Assembly (NCBI RefSeq): GCF_001667075.1
Contig: NZ_LZIL01000031.1
Span: 57,326 to 121,325 of the forward strand
Reading direction: 5' to 3'
Source: Mycobacterium sp. 852014-52450_SCH5900713
GTDB lineage: Bacteria; Actinomycetota; Actinomycetes; Mycobacteriales; Mycobacteriaceae
DNA length: 64,000 bases
Positions 1 through 8,117 of the stretch are shown piece after piece. Under the pieces are notes generated by a model. The model ran no database searches. It was not told the origin of the DNA and saw nothing but the letters and a program-made list of their open reading frames with translations. Numbering within the stretch: the first letter of the stretch is position 1; every line of letters begins with the position of its first letter. Both the position numbers and the translations under genes were made by a program.

Positions 1-12
1 GATTCGTCGCAA

Positions 13-759
13 ATGAATGCACATTCACAGCGGCGCCTGGCCGTGGTGACGGGCGCCGGTTCGGGCATCGGCAAGGCGATCGCGCTGGCGTTCGCCGCGC
101 AGGGCGACCGGGTGATCGCCGCCGACCTCGACGAGGCCGCCGGCGCGGCCACCGCGAAGCAAGACCCCAGGCTGATCACGGCGCTGCCGGTGGACGTCGC
201 CGACCCGGCCCAGGTGGACGCGCTGCGGGACGCGACACACGGCGAAGCCGGCGTGCCCGATATCGTCATCAACGCCGCGGGATGGGATCGCACCGATCAA
301 TTCCTCAACGCCACACCGGAATTCGCGGCCAAGGTGGTGGCGATCAACTACCTGGGACCGGTGCACGTGTGCGCCGCGTTCCTGCCGGGAATGATCGAGA
401 CGCACGCCCGCGGGCGCGTCGTCAACGTGGCCAGCGACGCGGGCCGGGTCGGCAGCGCCGGGGAATCCATCTACGCCGGCGCCAAGGGCGGGGTGATCGC
501 GCTGACCAAGTCGCTGGCCCGGGAGATGGCCCGCCATCAGATCACGGTCAACTGCGTGTGCCCGGGCCCTACCGACACACCCCTATTCCACGCTCAGCCC
601 GAGAAGCTGAAAGAAGCGCTGGTCAAGGCCATCCCGTTTCGCCGCCTGGCGCGACCCGAGGAGGTCGCCGCGGCCGCGCTGTTCTTCGCGTCGCCCGCCG
701 CGTCGTTCATCACCGGACAGGTGATCAGCGTCAGCGGCGGCCTGACGATGGCCGGTTAG
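13..759 (+). CDS. Short-chain dehydrogenase, BadH-like
   Basis: A 248-residue NAD(P)-dependent short-chain dehydrogenase/reductase, the usual length for the classical family. The cofactor motif TGAGSGIG is at residues 13-20, NAAG at 87-90, the catalytic Ser at 141 and YxxxK at 154-158; the PGPTDT segment follows. The stretches around NAAGWD and SDAGRVGS resemble 2-hydroxycyclohexanecarboxyl-CoA dehydrogenase (BadH) as I remember it, so a 3-hydroxyacyl-CoA-type substrate is likely. It is followed 15 bases later by two acyl-CoA dehydrogenases and a TetR gene on the same strand, which supports a role in CoA-thioester breakdown. The SDR fold is certain; the substrate is inferred. Confidence 0.85.
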   Translation: MNAHSQRRLAVVTGAGSGIGKAIALAFAAQGDRVIAADLDEAAGAATAKQDPRLITALPVDVADPAQVDALRDATHGEAGVPDIVINAAGWDRTDQFLNATPEFAAKVVAINYLGPVHVCAAFLPGMIETHARGRVVNVASDAGRVGSAGESIYAGAKGGVIALTKSLAREMARHQITVNCVCPGPTDTPLFHAQPEKLKEALVKAIPFRRLARPEEVAAAALFFASPAASFITGQVISVSGGLTMAG

Positions 760-774
760 TGGCAGGGTGGGTTC

Positions 775-1959
775 ATGACTAACAAGAAGCCGCCGGCCTT
801 CGACCGAGACGATCCGCTGGGCCTGGACGCCTCACTGTCCGACGACGAGCTCGCGGTGCGCGCCACCGTCAGAGAGTTCTGCGCCGAGCATGTCCTTCCC
901 TACGTCGCGGAGTGGTTCGAGATCGGCGACCTGCCGGTGCGCGAACTCGCCAAAGGATTCGGGCAGCTCGGCCTGCTGGGGATGCACCTGGAGGGGTACG
1001 GGTGCGGCGGCGCCTCCGCCGTGCACTACGGCCTGGCGTGCGTGGAGCTGGAGGCCGCCGACTCCGGCCTGCGGTCGATGGTCTCGGTGCAGGGATCGCT
1101 GGCAATGTTCGCGATCTGGAACTTCGGGTCCGAGGAGCAAAAGCACGAGTGGCTGCCCGGTATGGCGACCGGCGAACTGCTGGGGTGTTTCGGGCTGACC
1201 GAACCCGACGTGGGATCCGATCCGGCCGCGATGAAAACCCGTGCGCGACGCGACGGTTCGGATTGGGTGCTCAATGGCCGAAAGCTGTGGATCACCAACG
1301 GCTCGGTCGCCGACGTCGCTGTGGTGTGGGCGGTCACCGACGAGGGAATCCGTGGCTTCCTAGTGCCCACCAGGACAGCGGGATTCACCGCCAACACCAT
1401 CCACCACAAGCTGTCGCTGCGGGCATCGATCACCAGCGAGCTGGTGCTCGACGACGTGCGGGTGCCGGCCGAGGCGATGCTGCCCGAGGCGAAAGGCCTG
1501 CGGGGGCCGCTGTCCTGCTTGTCCGAGGCGCGCTACGGAATCATCTGGGGTGCCATGGGCGCGGCGCGGTCGGCCTGGCAGGCCGCGCTGGACTACGCCA
1601 CGCAGCGCACCCAATTCGGGCGGCCGATCGCCGGATTCCAGTTGACCCAGGCAAAGCTCGTCGACATGGCGGTCGAGTTGCACAAGGGTCAGCTGTTGTC
1701 GCTGCAATTGGGCCGACTCAAGGACAGCGTCGGGCTGCGTCCCGAGCAGGTCAGCTTCGGCAAGCTGAACAACACCCGGGAGGCCATCAAGATCTGCCGG
1801 ACCGCTCGAACGATTCTGGGCGGCAACGGCATATCGCTCGAGTACCCGGTGATCCGGCACATGGTCAACCTGGAGTCGGTGCTTACCTACGAAGGCACCC
1901 CCGAGATGCATCAGCTTGTCCTGGGCCAGGCGTTCACCGGTAGCGACGCCTTCCGGTAA
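775..1959 (+). CDS. fadE7: Acyl-CoA dehydrogenase FadE7 (glutaryl-CoA dehydrogenase-like)
   Basis: A 394-residue FAD-dependent acyl-CoA dehydrogenase, cytosolic, matching FadE7 (Rv0400c) in length and setting. FAD/substrate-binding segments include GCFGLTEPDVGSDP and WITNGS. Near the C-terminus YEGTPEM carries a Glu (about residue 373) at the catalytic-base position used by MCAD and glutaryl-CoA dehydrogenase. The overall sequence is closest to the glutaryl-CoA dehydrogenase branch, so a dicarboxylyl-CoA or branched substrate is possible. It lies between the SDR gene and a second acyl-CoA dehydrogenase with gaps of 15 and 11 bases, which indicates co-transcription. Confidence 0.88.
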   Translation: MTNKKPPAFDRDDPLGLDASLSDDELAVRATVREFCAEHVLPYVAEWFEIGDLPVRELAKGFGQLGLLGMHLEGYGCGGASAVHYGLACVELEAADSGLRSMVSVQGSLAMFAIWNFGSEEQKHEWLPGMATGELLGCFGLTEPDVGSDPAAMKTRARRDGSDWVLNGRKLWITNGSVADVAVVWAVTDEGIRGFLVPTRTAGFTANTIHHKLSLRASITSELVLDDVRVPAEAMLPEAKGLRGPLSCLSEARYGIIWGAMGAARSAWQAALDYATQRTQFGRPIAGFQLTQAKLVDMAVELHKGQLLSLQLGRLKDSVGLRPEQVSFGKLNNTREAIKICRTARTILGGNGISLEYPVIRHMVNLESVLTYEGTPEMHQLVLGQAFTGSDAFR

Positions 1960-1970
1960 CAAGGGAAGAC

Positions 1971-3119
1971 ATGGCCGCACGTCTGGAGTACACCGAAGAA
2001 CACCGGCAGTTCCGGGCGCTCGTCGGTGAGTTCGTGCAGCGGGTGGTGGTCCCGGCGCACGAGCGGGCCGAAACGCGGGGACAGTGGGACCGCTCGCTGT
2101 TCATTGAAGCGGGAAAGCTTGGACTGCTTGGCTTTTCGGTGCCAGAGCAGCTCGGCGGCCCGGGGGTCGACGACTTTCGCTACAACGCGATCGTCATCGA
2201 CGAACTGCAGCGGGCCGGCGCGGCGGCAGAGGCCATCGCGTTCACCCTGCAGAACGACGTGGTGCTGCCCTATCTCACCGACCTGACCACGCCCGAGCAA
2301 CAACGGCGCTGGCTGCCCGGCGTGGTCACCGGCGAGACGGTGCTCGGCATCGCGATGACCGAGCCCGGCACCGGCAGCGACCTGGCCGGGATCCGCACCG
2401 CGGCGGTCCGGGATGGCGACCACTACGTCGTCAACGGCGCCAAGACGTTCATCTCCAACGGCCAGTGCGGAGACCTGTTCGTCGTCGCGGTGCGGACGTC
2501 CCCCGATCGGCACAACGGCCTGTCGCTGCTGGTGGTCGACGCGGACACCCCGGGTTTCTCCCGCGGCCGCAACCTGGACAAGATCGGCCTGCACGCCCAG
2601 GACACCAGCGAGCTGACGTTCACCGATATGCGGGTGCCGGTGGCCAACCTGCTCGGCGAGGAGGGCGCCGGCTTCTATCAGCTGATGCAGAACCTGCCGC
2701 AGGAGCGGCTCGCGCTGGGGGTGGGGGCGGTGGCCGCCGCGGAAAGCATCCTGGCCGAGACGCTGGAGTACGTGCGCGGGCGCAAGGCGTTCGGCACGCC
2801 GATCGCCGGCTTCCAGCACAGCCAATTCGTGCTCGCCGAGGTGGCGACCGAAATCGACGTCGCCCGAACCTATCTCGACGACTGCCTGGCCCAGCACCTG
2901 ACCGGCGAGCTGACGGCCGCGCGGGCCGCCCGGCTGAAATGGTGGACCACCGACCTGCAGGTGCGCACGGCCGACCGCTGCCTGCAGCTGCACGGCGGTT
3001 ACGGCTACATGCGCGAGTACGCCGTGGCGCGCGCGTTCGTCGACGCCCGCATCCAGACCATCTACGGCGGCACCAACGAGATCATGAAGACGATCGTCGC
3101 CAAGGATCTCGGCATCTGA
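1971..3119 (+). CDS. Acyl-CoA dehydrogenase, isovaleryl-CoA/long-chain type
   Basis: A 382-residue acyl-CoA dehydrogenase with the standard three-domain layout; motifs AMTEPGTGSDLAG and FISNGQ lie in the middle domain. The C-terminal catalytic-base position is Gly here (YGGTNEIM), unlike the preceding gene. The sequence QERLALG carries Glu245, which fits the alternative base position of isovaleryl-CoA and long-chain acyl-CoA dehydrogenases. The two neighbouring dehydrogenases therefore use different catalytic geometries and probably act on different steps or substrates. Its stop codon shares one base (TGATG) with the start of the TetR gene. Confidence 0.87.
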   Translation: MAARLEYTEEHRQFRALVGEFVQRVVVPAHERAETRGQWDRSLFIEAGKLGLLGFSVPEQLGGPGVDDFRYNAIVIDELQRAGAAAEAIAFTLQNDVVLPYLTDLTTPEQQRRWLPGVVTGETVLGIAMTEPGTGSDLAGIRTAAVRDGDHYVVNGAKTFISNGQCGDLFVVAVRTSPDRHNGLSLLVVDADTPGFSRGRNLDKIGLHAQDTSELTFTDMRVPVANLLGEEGAGFYQLMQNLPQERLALGVGAVAAAESILAETLEYVRGRKAFGTPIAGFQHSQFVLAEVATEIDVARTYLDDCLAQHLTGELTAARAARLKWWTTDLQVRTADRCLQLHGGYGYMREYAVARAFVDARIQTIYGGTNEIMKTIVAKDLGI

Positions 3120-3781
3120 TGGCGGTCGACTACGGCGCCCTGCCCGTCGAGGAGGCCGTCCGCGCGGCCCGGGCCAGCGCGCGGCGCCGCCAGCTGCTCG
3201 ACGCCGCGGTCAAGGTCATGGGAACACGCGGCTTCCACCGGATGTCCATGCAGGATCTGGCCGCCGAGGCCAAGGTCAGCGTCGGCCTCATCTACACATA
3301 TTTCGGCGGCAAGGAGGACCTGCTGCTGGCCACGATCGTGCGGATCCTCGACGGGTTCCGCGACCAGCTGGCGCCCGTGATGGCCGCCGCCGGCGACGAC
3401 GTCGTGGACCAACTGGCCGCGGGGATCGGCCGCTACATCCAGATCGTGGACGACAACCTCGACGGCGTGGTGCTGACGTATCGGGAGAGCCGGACGCTGG
3501 CGCCGGCCGACCGGGCCAGGATCAAGGAACTCGAAATCGCGACCGCCGCACCGCTGCGCGCGGTCATCGAAACCGGTATCGCCGCGGGCGTCTTCCGCGA
3601 TGTCGACGTCGACCTCACGGTGTTCGACATCATGCTGCTCGCCCACGGCTGGGCGCTCAAGCACTGGCATTTCGGCCATGCCTACACCCGCGACGAGTAC
3701 ATCCGGCTGCAGACCCGCCACCTGCTCCGCGCATTGGTGCGCGACGACCGTCGCGCCGATTACGCACACGTGCTGGAATGA
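3119..3781 (+). CDS. TetR-family transcriptional regulator
   Basis: A 220-residue TetR-type repressor. The helix-turn-helix lies at about residues 25-65, with typical residues in MQDLAAEAKVSVGLIYTYF and GGKEDLL. The C-terminal region is the ligand-binding domain and is not recognisable in detail. The start is the ATG that shares one base with the stop of the upstream acyl-CoA dehydrogenase, so it is translationally coupled and is the last gene of the operon. The obvious inference is that it controls this operon in response to an acyl-CoA or related metabolite. I saw no clear operator because the region before the first gene lies outside the window. Confidence 0.85.
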   Translation: MAVDYGALPVEEAVRAARASARRRQLLDAAVKVMGTRGFHRMSMQDLAAEAKVSVGLIYTYFGGKEDLLLATIVRILDGFRDQLAPVMAAAGDDVVDQLAAGIGRYIQIVDDNLDGVVLTYRESRTLAPADRARIKELEIATAAPLRAVIETGIAAGVFRDVDVDLTVFDIMLLAHGWALKHWHFGHAYTRDEYIRLQTRHLLRALVRDDRRADYAHVLE

Positions 3782-3785
3782 AGCC

Positions 3786-4388
3786 ATGAGACTCACCGCG
3801 CTCCGGAACATGGCCGCCGCGTTCGCGCTGGGCGCCGTCGTCGTGGCGCCGACGGCCGGCGCCGACCCCACGGTCGCGCTGCCCCCGATGACGTCGAGCG
3901 GCGCCGCCCCGATCATCGGTGGCGGCGGCAACGCCGGGATCGCGCAGCAGCTGTTCAGCTTCGGCACTCCCAACGTGCAGGAGGTCGACGGCTCGGACGC
4001 GGTGCAATTCATCACGGCCGCCGCCGGGAGCGCCAATCCTCAACTGGCCGCTCCCTTCTCGCTGATGCGCCGCGCGCTGGCATGCCAGGCGAACAACGCC
4101 GGGTTCGGGGCGCGCGCCTTCCGGCGCAGCGATGGGCAATGGGGAGGGGCGATGGTGGTCGCGGCCAAGAGCGCGACGCCCAACGTGGATGGCTGCGCCA
4201 AGACGAATTGGCGCAGGGCCACGGCCGGCACGCAGAGCTCGCTCTGCAACAGCGGCTGGAGCACCCCCAACACCTACGAGAGCCGCCGCGGCGAGACGTA
4301 TTACATCCTGCTCGCCGGCACCGCCGACGACTTCTGCACCGCGGTCAACGGGAAATTCAAGGACAACTCCAACGGATGGCCGTTCTAG
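3786..4388 (+). CDS. Secreted protein, Rv0398c-like
   Basis: A 200-residue protein with a clear N-terminal signal peptide: a basic start (MRLTALRN), a hydrophobic core rich in Ala and Val, and an A-G-A cleavage region near residue 27. The mature part contains four cysteines (in ACQANN, DGCAK, SLCN and DFCTA), consistent with disulfides outside the cytoplasm. No enzyme motif is visible. It begins four bases after the TetR stop. In M. tuberculosis a secreted protein of this type (Rv0398c) sits next to fadE7, which supports orthology. Function unknown. Confidence 0.75.
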   Translation: MRLTALRNMAAAFALGAVVVAPTAGADPTVALPPMTSSGAAPIIGGGGNAGIAQQLFSFGTPNVQEVDGSDAVQFITAAAGSANPQLAAPFSLMRRALACQANNAGFGARAFRRSDGQWGGAMVVAAKSATPNVDGCAKTNWRRATAGTQSSLCNSGWSTPNTYESRRGETYYILLAGTADDFCTAVNGKFKDNSNGWPF

Positions 4389-4688
4389 CCGGCTGGGCGA
4401 ATAGGTTGTACGAGTGGCGGTTTCGGCCGCAGGCCCGGCCGACCCCGGCCGGACTAAGGCTAGGGTTACCATTCTCGGATATCTCCGCGGCCATTAATCC
4501 CGTCATAAGTTTCCGCCGAATGAATTCAATACATTTCACCCGAATGGCGAGTTCCCGCCGAAAAGGTCGGCGCGCCGGGTTTTCGAAATCGACTGTCGCA
4601 ACGGCGAAGACGCCGTAGACTTCCGCCATCGGGTGATCGGGCAATCGGGCAAACAAGAAATTGTCCATCCATGAACGGGGTTGGTGTT
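4389..4688 (+). other. Intergenic region, no gene recognised
   Basis: About 300 bases with lower GC than the surroundings. There is an open frame on the minus strand covering most of it, but its composition is not protein-like and it overlaps the end of the secreted-protein gene, so I do not call it. The last part probably contains the promoter for the small peptide gene at 4689. Confidence 0.5.
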
Positions 4689-4808
4689 ATGTCACGATTG
4701 ACCGGCAAAATCATTCTCGCAGCGATGCTCGGGGTCACCGTCTGCGCGGCTTCGGCTTGCACGACGCCGATAACCATCGATTGCGGTCCGGGCCTGACCT
4801 GCCAGTAA
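4689..4808 (+). CDS. Small 39-residue cysteine-containing exported peptide
   Basis: A short open frame of 39 codons starting at ATG. Residues 1-18 form a signal-like segment (MSRLTGK, then a hydrophobic run). Next comes an A-A-S-A-C stretch that could be a lipobox with Cys24 as the lipidated residue. The tail holds two more cysteines in the pattern C-G-P-G-L-T-C. A 10-bp-stem hairpin follows 22 bases downstream, as expected at the end of a transcription unit. Small secreted peptides with a C-x-P-G-x-x-C tail occur in mycobacteria, but I cannot name this one. No experimental function is known to me. Confidence 0.55.
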   Translation: MSRLTGKIILAAMLGVTVCAASACTTPITIDCGPGLTCQ

Positions 4809-4830
4809 CCGCAGGCCCTATCCGCGACCT

Positions 4831-4873
4831 CGGCAAGGGATCGTCCACCCCGGCGGCGGGCGGTCCCTTGCCG
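4831..4873 (+). terminator. Hairpin after the small peptide gene
   Basis: A perfect 10-bp stem, CGGCAAGGGA pairing with TCCCTTGCCG, with a 23-base loop. It has no U-run, which is normal for mycobacterial terminators. A second stem, ATCCGG/CCGGAT at 4888-4916, follows. Both lie between the small peptide gene and ndhA. Confidence 0.45.
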
Positions 4874-5034
4874 TAGCGGGTGAGTTCATCCGGATTGTGC
4901 TGTGCCACAGCCGGATCTGCGGGCTCCCGTCCCGATCTGTGCCTTGCCGTGACGTCCGAGGGGTCCTAGTCGTACGGTGGACATGCGCTGGCAGCAGCGT
5001 GCGACCAGAACGACGAGGCCAATAAGGGGTGAGC

Positions 5035-6414
5035 ATGTCGCGTCATCACGTCGTCATCATCGGAAGCGGATTCGGCGGTTTGAACGCGGCCAAGGCCCTC
5101 AAACGGGCTGACGTTGACGTCACGTTGATCTCGAGGACGACCACTCACCTGTTCCAGCCGCTGCTCTACCAGGTGGCCACCGGCATCCTGTCCGAAGGCG
5201 ACATCGCCCCGACCACCCGGCTCATCCTGCGCCGCCAGAAGAACGTCCGGGTGCTGTGGGGCGAGGTCAGCGGCATCGACCTGACGGCCAAGACCGTGAC
5301 GTCGCACCTGATGGGCATGGAGACGGTGACGCCCTTCGACAGCCTCATCGTGGCCGCCGGCGCGCAGCAGTCCTATTTCGGCCACGACGAGTACGCCGCG
5401 TTCGCGCCCGGCATGAAGAGCGTCGACGACGCCCTCGAGCTGCGGGCCCGCATCCTCGGCGCGTTCGAGGCCGCCGAAGTCGCCACCGATCCGGACGAGC
5501 GGCAACGCCGCCTGACATTCGTGGTGGTCGGCGCCGGGCCGACCGGAGTGGAGCTGGCCGGCGAGATCGTCCAGCTCGCCGAGCGCACCCTGGCCGGGGC
5601 TTTCCGGACGATCACGCCCAGCGAATGCCGGGTCATCCTGCTCGACGCGGCGCCCGCGGTGTTGCCGCCGATGGGTGAGAACCTGGGCCTCAAGGCGCAA
5701 CGCCGGCTGCAGAAGATGGACGTCGAGATCCAGCTCAACGCGATGGTGACCGCGGTGGACTACATGGGCATCACCGTCAAAGACGCCGACGGCAGCGAGC
5801 GCCGCATCGAATGCGCGTGCAAGGTGTGGGCTGCGGGCGTGCAGGCCAGCGCGCTGGGCAAAATGGTCGCCGAGCAGTCCGACGGAACCGAGACCGACCG
5901 CGCCGGACGGGTCATCGTCGAGCCCGACCTCACCGTCAAGGGGCATCCGTACGTGTTCGTCGTCGGCGACCTGATGTCCGTCCCCGGCGTACCGGGCATG
6001 GCCCAGGGCGCGATCCAGGGCGCGCACTACGTCACCAATCTGATCAAGCAGGCGGTGAAGGGCCACGACGATCCGGCCAACCGCAAGCCCTTCAAGTACT
6101 TCGACAAGGGCAGCATGGCCCTGATCTCGCGGTACAGCGCCGTCGCGAAGGTGGGCAAGCTGGAGTTCGGCGGCTTCATCGCCTGGTTGGCGTGGCTACT
6201 GCTGCACCTCTACTACCTGATCGGCCACCGCAACCGCATCGCCGCCATGTTCGCCTGGGGGATCTCCTTCCTGGGCCGCACCCGTGGCCAGATGGCCATC
6301 ACCAGCCAGATGATGTACGCCCGGCCGGTGGTGGACTGGGTGGAGCGGCAGGCGCAAGAGGGGACACTGGCGGCGGCCGAACGCATCGACGCCGCCGAGA
6401 AACAAGCCGGTTAG
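5035..6414 (+). CDS. ndhA: Type II NADH dehydrogenase (NDH-2)
   Basis: A 459-residue single-subunit NADH:menaquinone oxidoreductase that feeds electrons to the respiratory chain without pumping protons. The FAD-binding GSGFGGLNAAK is at residues 9-19 and the NADH-binding GAGPTGVELAGE about 150 residues later. A third conserved block, VFVVGDLMSVPGVPGMAQGA, holds FAD. The C-terminal part has a hydrophobic segment (FIAWLAWLLLHLYYLIGH) that anchors such enzymes to the membrane. The ATG at 5035 is preferred over the GTG at 5029 because AAGGGG sits five bases before it. Its place beside metZ matches ndhA (Rv0392c); mycobacteria have a second copy, ndh, elsewhere. Confidence 0.92.
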   Translation: MSRHHVVIIGSGFGGLNAAKALKRADVDVTLISRTTTHLFQPLLYQVATGILSEGDIAPTTRLILRRQKNVRVLWGEVSGIDLTAKTVTSHLMGMETVTPFDSLIVAAGAQQSYFGHDEYAAFAPGMKSVDDALELRARILGAFEAAEVATDPDERQRRLTFVVVGAGPTGVELAGEIVQLAERTLAGAFRTITPSECRVILLDAAPAVLPPMGENLGLKAQRRLQKMDVEIQLNAMVTAVDYMGITVKDADGSERRIECACKVWAAGVQASALGKMVAEQSDGTETDRAGRVIVEPDLTVKGHPYVFVVGDLMSVPGVPGMAQGAIQGAHYVTNLIKQAVKGHDDPANRKPFKYFDKGSMALISRYSAVAKVGKLEFGGFIAWLAWLLLHLYYLIGHRNRIAAMFAWGISFLGRTRGQMAITSQMMYARPVVDWVERQAQEGTLAAAERIDAAEKQAG

Positions 6415-6422
6415 CTCTTCAA

Positions 6423-7649
6423 CTAGCTCAAAGCCTGGTCGATGTCGGCGATCAGGTCGTCGGTGCCCTCCAGCCCGACCGAGATCCGGACCACGCCGTC
6501 GCCCAGGCCGATCGCGGCACGGCCCTCCGGGCCCATCGCCCGGTGGGTGGTGGTGGCGGGGTGTGTGACAAGGGATTTGGCGTCGCCCAGGTTGTTGGAG
6601 ATGTCGATCAAGCGCAGCTTGTCCAGCACCTCGAAGGCCCGTTGCTTGGCGGCGCTTTCGGGGCAGTCGAGCGCGAAGGTGATCACCGTGCCGCCGCCCG
6701 ACATCTGGCGCTTGGCCAGGTCGTACTGCGGGTGCGACGGCAGATACGGGTAGCGAACCCAGCTCACCGCCGGATGGGTCTCCAGAAACTCCGCGATCCG
6801 ATGCGCCGACGAGTTGCAGTGCTCGACCCGGATCGCCAGCGTCTCAAGGCCTTTCATCAACACCCAGGCGTTGAACGCGCTCAGCGCCGGTCCGGTGTGT
6901 CGCATCAGCTTCTGCACCGGGCCGTCGATGTACTCCTTGTCGCCGAGGATGGCGCCGCCCAGCACCCGGCCCTGACCGTCGATGTGCTTGGTGCCCGAGT
7001 ACACCACCACGTCAACCCCGAGGGGAATGCCCTGCTGCAGCAGCGGCGTGGCAAAGACATTGTCCAACACCACTTTTGCCCCCGCGGCATGGGCGAGCTC
7101 GACCACCGCGGCGATGTCCACCAGCGACTGCATCGGGTTCGACGGCGTCTCGAAGAACACCGCCGCGGTGGGGACGGACAGCGCCTCCTCCCACTGCGCG
7201 AGGTCGTCGCCGTCCACGAAGACGGTCTCGACGCCCCAGCGCGGCAGGATCTCGTTGCACACCACGAAACACGACCCGAACAGGCTGCGCGCTGCGACCA
7301 GCCGGTCCCCGGCGCCCAGCAGCGCGCCCAGCGAGGTGAACACCGCCGCCATTCCGCTCGCGGTGGCGAACGCCGCGGGGGCGCCCTCGATCAGGCGCAA
7401 CCGCTCCTCGAACATCGTCACGGTTGGGTTCCCGTACCGCGAGTACACGAAGTGGTCCACCTCGCCGGTGAACGACTTCTCCGCGACGGCCGCCGATTCA
7501 TAGACGTAGCCGGATGTCAGGAACATCGCCTCGGCCGTCTCGTCGAACCCGGAGCGCAACAGCCCGCCCCGCACGCCGATGGTGGCCTGGCTGACGCCGT
7601 CGGGCAGCGCCTTGGGGGCCCGGACGGAATCCCCCGCGGGGTGGGTCAT
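6423..7649 (-). CDS. metZ: O-succinylhomoserine sulfhydrylase MetZ
   Basis: A 408-residue PLP-dependent Cys/Met-metabolism enzyme, which makes homocysteine from O-succinyl- or O-acetylhomoserine and sulfide. The family hallmarks are YSRYGNPTV, SGMAAVF, the PLP-lysine segment YSGTKHIDGQGRVLGG and SVGLEGTDDLIAD near the C-terminus. The start ATG overlaps the stop of the upstream rhodanese gene by four bases (ATGA), so the two are coupled. The rhodanese may supply or handle sulfane sulfur for this pathway; that is inference from the context. Gene order ndhA-metZ-rhodanese-purT is the mycobacterial one. Confidence 0.93.
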   Translation of the reverse strand: MTHPAGDSVRAPKALPDGVSQATIGVRGGLLRSGFDETAEAMFLTSGYVYESAAVAEKSFTGEVDHFVYSRYGNPTVTMFEERLRLIEGAPAAFATASGMAAVFTSLGALLGAGDRLVAARSLFGSCFVVCNEILPRWGVETVFVDGDDLAQWEEALSVPTAAVFFETPSNPMQSLVDIAAVVELAHAAGAKVVLDNVFATPLLQQGIPLGVDVVVYSGTKHIDGQGRVLGGAILGDKEYIDGPVQKLMRHTGPALSAFNAWVLMKGLETLAIRVEHCNSSAHRIAEFLETHPAVSWVRYPYLPSHPQYDLAKRQMSGGGTVITFALDCPESAAKQRAFEVLDKLRLIDISNNLGDAKSLVTHPATTTHRAMGPEGRAAIGLGDGVVRISVGLEGTDDLIADIDQALS

Positions 7650-8077
7650 AGCTGCTTCCAGGGCAATCCGATGGCGCGCCAGCCCGATTCGCCGCGCAGC
7701 CCCTGGGCGTTCGGGTGGCCCTCGAAGCCGTCCAGCACGTTGTAGGCCGGCGTGATGCCGGTCCGGGTGGCGACCTCGGCGGCGCCGATGGAGCGGTTGC
7801 CCGAGCGACACAGGAAGACGACCGGGCGTTCGGCGTCGGTTTCCGGCACCCGGTCGCGCAGTTCGTCGGCGAAGTTGGCGTTGTACCTGCCATCAGAGGT
7901 GTTCCACTCGATGAACACCACCTCGCGGCCCAGGCTGGACAGGTCGGGCACCCCGACGAACCGCCATTCGTCGTCGGTGCGCACGTCGACCAGCACAGCG
8001 TTGGGGTTCTCGCTGAGCAGTTCCCATGCCTGCTGGGGGGTGATGTCTCCGGCGTAGCCCGCGCGCTCTGTGCTCAT
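7646..8077 (-). CDS. Rhodanese-like sulfurtransferase
   Basis: A 143-residue single-domain rhodanese. The early motif LVDVRTDDEW marks the start of the domain and the active-site loop is CRSGNRS, with the catalytic Cys first and a six-residue loop typical of sulfur (not arsenate or phosphate) substrates. The ATG at 8077 is chosen because the upstream extension has no rhodanese homology. It is translationally coupled to metZ (four-base overlap), suggesting a role in sulfur supply for methionine synthesis. It corresponds in position to Rv0390. Confidence 0.88.
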   Translation of the reverse strand: MSTERAGYAGDITPQQAWELLSENPNAVLVDVRTDDEWRFVGVPDLSSLGREVVFIEWNTSDGRYNANFADELRDRVPETDAERPVVFLCRSGNRSIGAAEVATRTGITPAYNVLDGFEGHPNAQGLRGESGWRAIGLPWKQL

Positions 8078-8117
8078 GACCTCGAATCGTAACGAGGTCA
8101 CCTTGGCGCGGGATAAC

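Noticed and set aside
4357..4668. Minus-strand open frame of 103 codons in the gap after the secreted protein gene
   Set aside because: It overlaps the end of a better gene, has no recognisable motif or ribosome-binding site, and its residue composition is not protein-like.
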